From: Armatimonadota bacterium
GTDB lineage: Bacteria; Armatimonadota; Fimbriimonadia; Fimbriimonadales; Fimbriimonadaceae
Assembly: GCA_022563855.1 (NCBI GenBank)
Contig: JADFMN010000002.1
Span: 62,001-126,000 of the forward strand
Direction: 5' to 3'
DNA length: 64,000 nt
The position numbers and the translations under genes are program-made. A model generated the notes under the pieces. That model had not been told where the DNA came from, made no database searches, and was given only the letters and a program-made list of their open reading frames with translations. This document shows, one piece after another, positions 18,180 to 27,100 of the stretch. Within the stretch, counting starts at the first letter, position 1; the number at the start of each line of letters is the position of its first letter.

Positions 18180-18910
18180 CACAGGTAGATAGCACCGCTC
18201 AGCCGCTGCTCGAAGTCCGGAACCTTGAAACAGGCTATGGGAATCTAAAGGTGCTGCACGGCATATCTTTGGACGTTGGGCAACAGGATATCGTAGCCCT
18301 CGTCGGGCCGAACGGAAGTGGCAAATCCACCATGCTGAAGGCGATCTTCGGCTTGCTGCCCGCGTGGTCTGGAACCGTAAGTTTCGACGGCACCGAGACC
18401 CAGGGCCGCAACCCCATTCTGAATGTCGAAGACGGCCTCTGTTACGTACCACAAGGCAGCCGGGTCTTCACAGACATGACGGTGCAGGAGAATCTGGAGA
18501 TGGGCGCCTACACACTCCAGAACGGAAACGAGGTCGGGCGGCGACTGCAACGCGCATATTCGCTCTTCCCTCGGCTCGAGGAACGGAAGCGACAACTCGC
18601 CGGCAAACTGAGCGGCGGCGAGAAGCAGATCCTTGCGCTTGCCCGGGCCTTAATGGTCGAACCGAGGCTACTTCTCCTGGACGAACCGTCCCTCGGCCTC
18701 TCACCTCAGTTGGCCAAGGTCGCGCTCGAAACCGTCATGCAGATCAACCGAGAACTGGGCACCGCAATTCTCATTGTCGAGCAGAACGTCAAGGAAGTGC
18801 TCACCATCGCGCAGCGTGTATACGTTCTGAGACTAGGCCGCATCGCCTTGCACGACACGCCGGAGAGACTCGCCAAAAAGGGTGAGCTACGCAAGTTATT
18901 CCTAGGTTGA
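18176..18910 (+). CDS. livF: Liv-type ABC transporter ATPase (LivF-like)
   Basis: 244 residues; ATG overlaps the LivG TGA. Motifs: GPNGSGKST (Walker A), YVPQGSRVFTDMTVQENLEMG (typical LivF Q-loop region), LSGGEKQILALARAL (signature), LLLLDEPSLGLSP (Walker B), IVEQNVKEVL (H-loop). Last gene of the operon; no hairpin terminator seen after it. Confidence 0.95.
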   Translation: MTQVDSTAQPLLEVRNLETGYGNLKVLHGISLDVGQQDIVALVGPNGSGKSTMLKAIFGLLPAWSGTVSFDGTETQGRNPILNVEDGLCYVPQGSRVFTDMTVQENLEMGAYTLQNGNEVGRRLQRAYSLFPRLEERKRQLAGKLSGGEKQILALARALMVEPRLLLLDEPSLGLSPQLAKVALETVMQINRELGTAILIVEQNVKEVLTIAQRVYVLRLGRIALHDTPERLAKKGELRKLFLG

Positions 18911-19074
18911 GTCACTTCAACTACGGGTCTGGCCCAAAAGCGTCCTCGGCTGCTGCCGCGCGTATACGGTGCCCGCAGGGATGTTTGCAAAGGTTGTCAC
19001 AAACAAGCCAAACCGAAAGTCCGGTATCTTTCCAGATGGACATAGCTACCGGTTGACGTTTAAGGATCAAGCCC

Positions 19075-19827
19075 GTGCCTAGACAATCGAGCATCGAATG
19101 GACGCTTTGGACGTGGAACCCGGTCACTGGCTGCACCAAGGTCAGCCAGGGGTGCAAGAACTTCTATGCGGAGCGGTTGGCAAAGCGGCTAAAGGCTATG
19201 CGTTCACCCCGATAACGGGACGGCTTCAAGGTGTCAGTGCACCACGATCTTGTCGACGAGCCAAAGCGGTGACGTAAAGGTCGGCTGATCTTCGTTAACA
19301 GCATGTCAGATATCATCCATGAAGACGTGCCGCTGAGTTTCATTCGGAAGGTCTTCAAAACAATTGAAGAGTGTGACCACCACATCTTCCAGGTGCTGAC
19401 GAAACGAAGTGCACGCCTTGCGGAGCTGGCGGACGAACTTCCTTGGCCGTCAAACGTTTGGATGAGGGTCAGCGTCGAGGACGAGCGCGTCGTTCACCGC
19501 ATTGACGATCTTCGTACAACTCCTGCCCAAGTCAAGTTCCTCTCGCTAGAGCCCCTGATTGGTCCTCTCGATAATCTCAACCTTGATGGCATTCAGTGGG
19601 TGATTGTGGGCGGCGAGTCCGGACCTCGCTCGCGACCGATTGAAAAAGATTGGGTGCGGAGTAGTCGCACACAGTGCGAAACGGGCGACGTTGCTTTCTT
19701 TTTCAAGCAGTGGGGCGGTGTGCGCAAGCATGTTACAGGTCGTGAGTTGGATGGACGAACGTGGGATGAGTTTCCAACGATGCCGGGGGTGTCTGCGCAA
19801 CGTGCCCTGAGGCAGGCTGGTTCGTAG
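19075..19827 (+). pseudogene. DUF5131 (phage Gp37/Gp68-like) gene with two in-frame stops
   Basis: From GTG 19075 (AAGGA 8 bases upstream) one frame reads [18 protein letters not shown] through [59 protein letters not shown] and FFFKQWGG, the full landmark set of the DUF5131 family (a radical-SAM-like family often in phage and defence regions). It is interrupted by TAA at 19213-19215 (where members have Tyr before RDGFK) and by TGA at 19270-19272 (where members have Trp). The Cys cluster is also altered: the third Cys of [12 protein letters not shown]-type sequence is Phe. The gene is therefore dead unless the stops are errors. A 3' part open from 19303 is not a separate gene. Confidence 0.88.
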
Positions 19828-20092
19828 CCTTTACCTCTGATACATCTGAATCAGATTCCCGCAAGTGTTCTTTCTCGCGCATGGCTTGGCGAAGTCGTCA
19901 TGGAGGATGACCGGTGCTTGCTGAAGCCTGCTGAACAAAGCGTCGCTGAAGCGCTCCAACTCCAGTATACGTCGTGACCATCTCTCCGGCGAATTGTCTG
20001 ACCAACTTCGCCTCAACGTTAGTGGTCATGCCTTGTAAGTCAAGGTAGAGGATGCAGCGGTTCCGCGCCCGTTTGAGCAGCGGTAGAACTAG
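19828..20092. other. Gap between DUF5131 pseudogene and the defence operon
   Basis: Contains no intact gene. One minus-strand frame reads a short hydrophobic strand (CILYLDLQGM) that could be residue of a partner gene (DUF5131 genes often neighbour tcmP-type genes), but it is too short to call. Confidence 0.3.
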
Positions 20093-21100
20093 CTACCAAA
20101 CATCATCGAGCGTTTTGGCGTTCTCAAGGTCGGCGCGCGTGGTGTACCGCATGTTCTGAAGGTGCTTCACGCGACCTTTTGAAACGTACTTGATCGGGCC
20201 GATCTCCGTTGCCGGGCTGACGAAATTCAACACGTACTTATTCGTGTCTTGCCAGGGCTCGATCGACGCGACCTCGGCAATGTGTGTGATCGCCGAGACT
20301 GGCGCCGTTCGGTAGGCAGCAATGTACTTGATCTGGGAGCGCATCGTTCCGCCAATCCTGATCTGGTACCAGCGATCCTCGCCGAGGAAAGTTTCTTGGA
20401 AGCCGTCTTCATGCGCAGGGACGACGACGGTGTCGATGTCGCCGACTTCGTATTTCTTGGCGGTTGGCTCGCTTGATCGAGTTGGCGTCGGCGCAACTTC
20501 TGCAAGGAACGGCGTAAACCTATAGCAGACCTCGTTGTCAGGATTTGCGTACCGAGCAAGCTCGAGAATGTCCACGCTGAACTTGAACTTCTCGGTCAGG
20601 CTTCGTTCCAGGCCGTCGGGGATCTGATCGATGATTACAAGCACCCGGAACGGTTCATCATGGATCGCCGTGTGTAGCACGTGGTCGATGTTGCGAAAGC
20701 CGCTCTTCTCTGCGTAATCCTCGATCAGGTCAAGTTGCTGTTGGAATTGTAGCGTTTCATGGACGATGCGCTGGACGGCGTTGCGGCTGTCGTCGAATGC
20801 CATAGAAAATTGGAGGAGCTGGACGGCGATGTGACGAAGAGGGTCGTGGCTTGCAAGCTCATTTTCAACTACGTAAAGTCGTGGGCGATGGCCAGAAAGA
20901 TCGACGAGGTATCCATCAGGAATGCTTCCTTTGCCATGGCTCGCGCTGATTTTCTTCTTGGTGTCGACGTAAATGCGATCTGGCCCGAACAATTCACGGG
21001 ATAGCTTGATGATCGACTCCTCCAGGTCGGCCTCCACTTTGAAGTCGACGCGTGAGAACAATGCTCCTGTAGTCCGTACGATCTCAGTGCCTTCAGACAT
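20093..21100 (-). CDS. PD-(D/E)XK-like nuclease candidate, last gene of the defence operon
   Basis: 335 residues. An N-terminal block has GSIPDGYLVDL followed by PRLYVVENELASHD, fitting the Asp...Glu-x-Glu/Lys pattern of restriction-like nucleases. The rest contains LLQFSMAFDD, VLVIIDQIPDGL and, at the C-terminus, YVSKGRVKHLQNMRYTTRAD. I do not recognise a named family, so nuclease activity is inferred from the motif. It is transcribed 47 bases after the AAA+ gene and ends the seven-gene run. Possible effector of the system. Confidence 0.6.
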   Translation of the reverse strand: MSEGTEIVRTTGALFSRVDFKVEADLEESIIKLSRELFGPDRIYVDTKKKISASHGKGSIPDGYLVDLSGHRPRLYVVENELASHDPLRHIAVQLLQFSMAFDDSRNAVQRIVHETLQFQQQLDLIEDYAEKSGFRNIDHVLHTAIHDEPFRVLVIIDQIPDGLERSLTEKFKFSVDILELARYANPDNEVCYRFTPFLAEVAPTPTRSSEPTAKKYEVGDIDTVVVPAHEDGFQETFLGEDRWYQIRIGGTMRSQIKYIAAYRTAPVSAITHIAEVASIEPWQDTNKYVLNFVSPATEIGPIKYVSKGRVKHLQNMRYTTRADLENAKTLDDVW

Positions 21101-21147
21101 AGTTCTTCTTCAGATCAGTCTAGCCTAGGCGTTCGAGCTTCAGCGGA

Positions 21148-22293
21148 TTATTCGCGCTTGTTTGTGAGGTCGAATCCGATCTTCCGGTATTCCTCCTCGT
21201 CAAATTTCGGCTTTCGGCGACCTAGAGCAATTAAGACGTCGTCCGTTCGGATCTTACGTTCATCTAAAACTACTGAATGTGCCGCCTCGCTGCATGTGAC
21301 TTCGATATCAGCACAGGTCAGACCCTCAGACTGTTCTGCCATCTTTTTGTAATCGAGCTCATCGATCGGGCGTTCATCGAGATGGACGTGGAAGAGTTCT
21401 TCCCGAGCCTCGAAATCTGGCAGGCCGACAAAGATGAGTTTGTCAAACCGGCCTGGACGGATCGCAGCTGGATCGAGCGAGTCGAGATTATTCGTTGCTC
21501 CTACCACGAGAATTCTATCTTCTGCAGCCTTGTTTAGTTGCGTTAGGAATTCGCTGACCTCGCCAACAGCGTGTTGGTGTACATCAGTTCGTCTAGGAAT
21601 CATTGAGTCGATCTCATCCAAGAAGATCATGCTTGGCGCCGCTTCCCGCGCGTCATCGAAGAGCTTCTTTATCTTGCCCTGGGTGCCGTGTATGTATATG
21701 CTCCCGAGATCGGAGGGCTTGACGTCGAAGAACTCAAACTCAAGGATCTTCGCCAGCCTGTTCGCGATGAATGTCTTTCCACAGCCCGGCGGTCCGTAGA
21801 GTATCACGCCGTTGGGAAGAGCGAGCTTGAACTTGTTGAAGAGAGCTGGTTGGCGTAGCGGAAGGATTACACTGGATTCGAGTTCGACCTTTAGTTCGCG
21901 CATTCCTGCGACGCCGTGCCAGATCCCGCTATCGGTAGATTCTCTCGTACGCGAACTTTCCCAGTGTGGAATTTCTTCGTAGCCCAGGTCTTCCTTGAGT
22001 TCGATTTTCATTGCTTGAGCGGTCACGTTTTCCGGGTGGATCTCACATTCTAACAACGTCCATGCAAGTGCCTCCCGGACTTTATTCTTAGATCGCAAGA
22101 CGTCAATCTTGAACAGCCACGCCTTTTGTCTTTCGATCCCATCTTGATCGAACAAATTGTACTGGGGCTCCCGCGCGATCTTGTCGAGGAGATTGAGTGC
22201 TCGTTGAACGCGTCCTTGTTGTAGGAGCCTCCGAACCCTTTCCTGCCACTTCAGGCTCTTGACTTTACGCAGATCATCCGTACTTCTTCTCAT
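21148..22293 (-). CDS. AAA+ ATPase of the classic AAA clade
   Basis: 381 residues. A helical, TPR-like N-terminal part (about 1-110) precedes one AAA domain: Walker A GPPGCGKT (about 167-174), Walker B MIFLDEID (about 222-229), the second region of homology ATNNLDSLDPAAIRPGRFD with arginine finger, and a C-terminal lid (GLTCADIEVTCSEAA). This is the clade of Cdc48, SpoVK and FtsH, which form hexamers that remodel proteins. In the operon it is 11 bases after the small helical gene. A regulatory or remodelling role in defence is inferred from context. Confidence 0.88.
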   Translation of the reverse strand: MRRSTDDLRKVKSLKWQERVRRLLQQGRVQRALNLLDKIAREPQYNLFDQDGIERQKAWLFKIDVLRSKNKVREALAWTLLECEIHPENVTAQAMKIELKEDLGYEEIPHWESSRTRESTDSGIWHGVAGMRELKVELESSVILPLRQPALFNKFKLALPNGVILYGPPGCGKTFIANRLAKILEFEFFDVKPSDLGSIYIHGTQGKIKKLFDDAREAAPSMIFLDEIDSMIPRRTDVHQHAVGEVSEFLTQLNKAAEDRILVVGATNNLDSLDPAAIRPGRFDKLIFVGLPDFEAREELFHVHLDERPIDELDYKKMAEQSEGLTCADIEVTCSEAAHSVVLDERKIRTDDVLIALGRRKPKFDEEEYRKIGFDLTNKRE

Positions 22294-22303
22294 TGGATCG
22301 AGC

Positions 22304-22612
22304 CTAAGGTGAGTAGTCGTATTGCTTTAGCCAACGCCGGGCAGTGTCGAGTTCGGTCTCCGTGAAGAGGGGCCAGAACTTCTCGTTCGCAAGTATCTGG
22401 GCTTCGACGGTGAGGTCGATTCGCTTGCGCATGTAGAGTTCGACAAAGCCGTGTGAAACTTCCGGTGCCCGTAGTAGGATGTGCGCCGTTTCCAGGCCTT
22501 GGTGCTCCTCCAGCATCCTCATGAAGCGCGTCGCGTTGTACTTGCATTCTGACTTCGCTCGATCGTAGATCGAACGCATCAAAACGTGGAATTCTGCTTC
22601 GAGTTCAGTCAT
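22304..22612 (-). CDS. Small helical protein of the defence operon
   Basis: 102 residues, predicted all-alpha (FHVLMRSIYDRAKSECKYNA, LETAHILLRAP, FTETELDTARRWLKQYDYS). I recall similar small proteins beside restriction and defence genes but cannot give a family name. It sits 15 bases after the PIN gene and 11 before the AAA+ gene, so it is co-translated with them and may be a partner or antitoxin of the PIN protein. Confidence 0.65.
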   Translation of the reverse strand: MTELEAEFHVLMRSIYDRAKSECKYNATRFMRMLEEHQGLETAHILLRAPEVSHGFVELYMRKRIDLTVEAQILANEKFWPLFTETELDTARRWLKQYDYSP

Positions 22613-22627
22613 GGTCTGTTCCGGTGT

Positions 22628-23299
22628 TCATACGAATATGTTTGCAGCTGAATGGGCGGGATCCGTAGGGTTATGACAATTGGGGAGTTCGGCGCAACAC
22701 TTATTGATTCCAGTTATTAGCGTCGTGTCCATCGTCACGATGAACAGGCGTTCCTTGGGGATGTCGTAGTAGTCCATCAAGTATCTGCCGGTAGAAGCTA
22801 GAATCAGGTCTGGTAGGCCCACGTTCAACCACCTCGGCCTTTGCTTTAGAAAGGCCTCGTGAAACCGGTCGACGCCGATGATAATTTCTCTATCAGACTG
22901 AACATCGTGAACGTGGACCTTGCGCCGCGTCGCCTTCATTTTCTTGTGTGACATCGAAACCAGATCGCGTAGCCGCGCTCGTGACTTCTGATACCCGTCA
23001 GAGGAAGTCCACCAGCATCCGGTTGCCTTGTAGTAGTTCTTGGCCAAAGCCTTGAATGCCTCGGCGACACATATGTCGGGCACGTAAACACGGGCTTTAT
23101 TGACCTTCATTTGTGATTCAATCTCGCTCCACCAGAGTCGACAAGCCTTGATCCGGTCGCGGTCTGCTTGGGGGCGATTCGCAGGGGTCGTTCGGTGTTG
23201 GTTAAATGGTAGGGCGTAGTTTGCTAGGAAGCACGCATCGACCAAGTAGTAATTTTTTCCTCTGGCGGGATTTCGCTCTATCTTGCGGACACGTGCCAT
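22628..23299 (-). CDS. PIN-domain protein
   Basis: 223 residues with the spaced acidic residues of a PIN ribonuclease: YYLVDACFLANYAL (Asp about 21), VPDICVAEAFKALAK (Glu about 79), VGLPDLILASTGRYL (Asp about 166) and RLFIVTMDTTLI (Asp about 192). PIN domains cleave RNA and often act as toxins in toxin-antitoxin or abortive-infection systems. The start lies one base after the AlbA_2 gene stop, so translation is coupled. Longer than typical VapC (about 130 aa) because of a basic insert at about 110-145. Activity is inferred. Confidence 0.78.
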   Translation of the reverse strand: MARVRKIERNPARGKNYYLVDACFLANYALPFNQHRTTPANRPQADRDRIKACRLWWSEIESQMKVNKARVYVPDICVAEAFKALAKNYYKATGCWWTSSDGYQKSRARLRDLVSMSHKKMKATRRKVHVHDVQSDREIIIGVDRFHEAFLKQRPRWLNVGLPDLILASTGRYLMDYYDIPKERLFIVTMDTTLITGINKCCAELPNCHNPTDPAHSAANIFV

Positions 23300-23300
23300 T

Positions 23301-24185
23301 CTAGTCTTCCCGCCTGTCGCGGAGCCACCCCTCTAGCTTCTGCCCTTCGATGGCTTCAGTTGAATTGCCGAAGCGGATGTAAACCGTTCCGTCGAGGTAG
23401 TGGGTCGCGGGCTTGGCAGGTACGTCGATACGGCAGACCGTCTTGCCGTCGATCGTGACGCACTGCGGGTCTATGTCGTGGAATAGCGGAGTGATCCGCT
23501 TCTTGACTAGGTCGGTGAGATTGAGCTGGAAGCCGTCCCAGTCCTGCTTGTTTCCGCACAGAGTGTAGTCGGGCTCGATGCCGACCGGGCCGTCGGTGTC
23601 GTGGACGCCGATCAGGAGCGCGCCGCCATTGCTGTTGAGGAAGGCGACGATCGTCTTGAGTGCGGAGTGGACGACGCCCTTCCTGTCCTCGGCGATCAGC
23701 TGCGACTTGCGGTCGTCGGGGACCTTCGCGTACTTGCCGTGCGCCGAGTCGATGTACTCCAGGCTCTGCTTGAACTCCACCCGCGCGCTCGCGCCACCGG
23801 AAACCAGTTCTCCCGTGCTCGGCAATGCTGGAGCAGTGACTGGCGCAGCGCGAAAGTCATCAGATTGATCGCGGCCAAGGAGTGACGACAGCATTTCAAT
23901 TTCTTGCTCGTCTGCGGGTCTGCGGTCTCGCCAAGCATTCAAGAACGTAAGGACGACTTCCCGTTGCCTCTTGGACGATTCCCGCAACATTAGCTCACTG
24001 ATCGCGTCGAGTAGCTGTGCCTTCGATGCGCCCTTTGCAGGGAGTTGGCGTTGTTGCAGGTGGGTGAGTTCGTGAATCGGGAGCCCGGCTTTGCCCGCAA
24101 TGTCCTTTAGATCGGCAAAGGTGAAACGCTCTTTGATGTCACCGCGAGACCTGTTCCAAACAGAGAGTGCCCTCTCGCTGACCAT
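23301..24185 (-). CDS. AlbA_2/Schlafen-type domain protein
   Basis: 294 residues. The N-terminal half (1-120) is helical and unrecognised. The C-terminal half (about 140-294) is an AlbA_2 putative DNA-binding domain: RVEFKQSLEY, TIVAFLNSNGGALLIGVHD, GIEPDYTLCGNKQDWDGF, YLDGTVYIRFGNSTEAI. This half is strikingly similar to the C-terminus of the methyltransferase encoded just upstream, with shared blocks such as LKTIVAFLNS, LIGVHD, GIEPDY and DGKTVCRID, so it probably arose by duplication. Its ATG overlaps the methyltransferase stop by one base (TAATG). Confidence 0.85.
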   Translation of the reverse strand: MVSERALSVWNRSRGDIKERFTFADLKDIAGKAGLPIHELTHLQQRQLPAKGASKAQLLDAISELMLRESSKRQREVVLTFLNAWRDRRPADEQEIEMLSSLLGRDQSDDFRAAPVTAPALPSTGELVSGGASARVEFKQSLEYIDSAHGKYAKVPDDRKSQLIAEDRKGVVHSALKTIVAFLNSNGGALLIGVHDTDGPVGIEPDYTLCGNKQDWDGFQLNLTDLVKKRITPLFHDIDPQCVTIDGKTVCRIDVPAKPATHYLDGTVYIRFGNSTEAIEGQKLEGWLRDRRED

Positions 24186-27100
24186 TATCCTTTGTCCTCG
24201 CGATCGCGAAGCCAGTCTTCAAGCTCTCTGCCTTCGAGCGCGATCGTCTCACCAGCAAGTCGAATGTAGAGTACGCCATCGAGGTACCGAGGGGTCTTGC
24301 TTGGCTCGATATCTATGCGGCAAACAGTTTTGCCGTCGAGCCGCACGCGCAGTGGCTCTAACTCGTGATAGAGCGGCGCTATTCGATCCTTGACCAAAGC
24401 GACGAGCTTCTGAACGAAGCCGTCCCAGTCTTGGCGTTGACCACAGAGCTTGTAGTCGGGCTCGATGCCTGGGATGGTTCCGTTGTCGTGGACCCCGATC
24501 AGCAGAGTGCCGCCCTTACTGTTGAGGAAGGCGACGATTGTCTTGAGAACACCATGAACGCAATCTGCTTGCTTCTTGCTGCGCCACTGAGCAAGCGCCT
24601 CGCCAGTAACGCCCTTTGGGGGCCGGTCGACGAACTCCAGGGTCTCTTTGAGCTCAACTTGCTTGCCCTCGTGCTCCTTGATCAAAGCGCGGGTGTCCTG
24701 CTCTAATCTGTGCTTCTCAGTCTTGAGATGCTCCTGCCAGGCCTCGAAGGTGTCGAACTCGTCTTGGTGGAAGTAGAGGTACTCGACGCGCCTATCGATC
24801 TTGGCCTCATGATCGCTGACGTCGGCGTCAATAAGAGCTGATTTTGCATCGAGGCACTTCTGTACGAGATCCGATATTGCCTTTCGGTCCTTTTCGCCTG
24901 CTTTCGGAACAGGAATCGGTTCGAGATAGGCTCGCTTGAACCTATAGAACCCATTTTGAATCTGTGGCACAAAAATATCGACCAGCGAGAGGAAGAGCAG
25001 ACTGTTTGTGATGCCGACCAGATAGAGATCTTCCAGGACAATCATGAAAGACGTGTCGTTGATCATCAAGCCAGGAGGGGCAAAAGCAAACCTTGCTTCC
25101 TTAGCAATATCAGGGAAGACGATACGCGGCTTATCGAATTCGCGGTAGTACTCTGCACCCCAGCGTTGTAGGGCGTACCACTCATAACGGATGCCCGTCT
25201 CAGCCTGGTTGCGAGCTTCAAGGCCGGCACGATGAGACTTGAGATACTTGTAGACTGCGGGGTAGGTCTTTGCAAACTCCTTCTCAGCACCCTTTGAGGC
25301 ACCTGAAATACTTTTTTCGTGTTGCCAGGGGCAGTGCCAGGGAATGAATAGAACCCACTGATCTTCTCTCGACACGACCCACCGACGAATGTCTTTTCCA
25401 AACGCCAACGGTCTAATGAGATCGGCGCTCTTTGGATCACTGGCTATCAACTGGTCGCGCCTAGCATCATCGATCATGAATGCCTTGTTGTATCCGGTAA
25501 GAATTCCTCGATAGATATTGCCTTTCACGTATTTGCCAAGCGGTATACCGACTTGCTCCATCCGCCGCAACTTTGAAAGGGATTCTTTGTCTGCCAGCCT
25601 CCATACCGAGCCCTGAATCGCGTCGGTCGGAAGCAGGAATCCTTCCATTTCGACCAACGCTTTCACGTCCGGGTAAGGCGGATCGAGGGTGCGTACCAAG
25701 GTGAGTATTGTGGACTGGACCTCGATCGACTCTTTCCGTGCAACAAAGATCATCGGGTAGGCAGTTGCTGTAAACACGGGAAGATCGCCGAAGTTAGTTA
25801 TAGATCGAATGCTGGTCTGGCTCGCTAGAAAACCACGCAGCTCTTCGCCATACACAGCCTTAAACCACTTATTGCTGCTGATAAAGGAGAGCATTCCGCC
25901 AGTTCGCAAGAGCTGTACGGCACGGCAGTAGAAATACGTGTACAGATCTGCAGTGCCTGAATAGAACTCCCCGTAGACACTCTTCAGGTAGGGCTTGATG
26001 TCCTTGATCAGCTCCTGGCGAACATAAGGTGGGTTTGCGATGACGATGTCAAAACCGTCACGGTTTGCATCGCCTGTCTCGAAAACTTCACAGAACTCTG
26101 CCAGCCAGTAGAACGGCTTCTCCCCACCGACATTCGGCATATCGGACTTAGCCTTGTCGATCATCTCACGGATTTCAGATTCGAGAGCGTCCTGATCCTC
26201 TGGATCGGCCTTCATGAACTGGGCCTTCTTCTTCGTGATCTCTTCCAGTTTGTCGTCACCAAGTGCGAGCTGTCCAATAGCTTCTGGAGAGGGGCCAAGG
26301 AGGGCGTCGCCTGTTTCAATCTTAAAGTCTAGGTTAGGCAAGGGAGGTGGGTTTTTGCCCCGGAACTCGACCGCCAGCGACAGCCACATACGTAGACGTG
26401 CGATGTTGACCGCGAAGTCCTTCAGGTCGACTCCGTAGATCGAGTTCTTGATGATGTTGAGTTTGCGCTGGTATTCGTCGTGTGGCTCAAGCGGCTCGAA
26501 CCGGTGCTCAAGTGCCTCGATCAATGTGATGATCTCGTGGAGCATGCCGACGAGGTACGCGCCCGAACCGCATGCCGGATCGACGACCCGGACTCTGGCA
26601 AGCGCTTGTAGGAGCGGCCTGAAGTCCTTCGGGTCGAAGCCAGCCGGTTCGCGCTCAGCGACTAGCCTAAGCGTGGCGTCATTTTCGAAGCCTTCGGTCT
26701 CCAGGTAGCCGCGCAAAGCCTCCTGGCACATGAAAGCGACGATAGGTCGCGGGGTGTAGTACGAGCCGCCGTCGTGGCGGTCGGTGACAAGCTCTTCAAA
26801 GATCTTGCCGAGCATCTCGGGATCGACAGCGACGTCCTGATCCGTCTCGTCGTAGTTCTCGATCGCCGTGAAATTGTACTGCCGGAAAAGGCCCTTCTCG
26901 CCAAGGAGGTCTTCGAATAGTTCGTCAGGCGGGATCGCAAGGCCGTCGCTATCCCACTTTGATTCGTCTTCGTGCGCTTCCTCGTGGAACAGGCCACCGT
27001 TCAGGTAGGGGCCGTTTCCGACGATCGGTTCGACTGTCGCCCTCTTTGCATCATCAGGCTCGTTGAGGACATTGAAGAAGAGAACGCGCAGAACCTGGAA

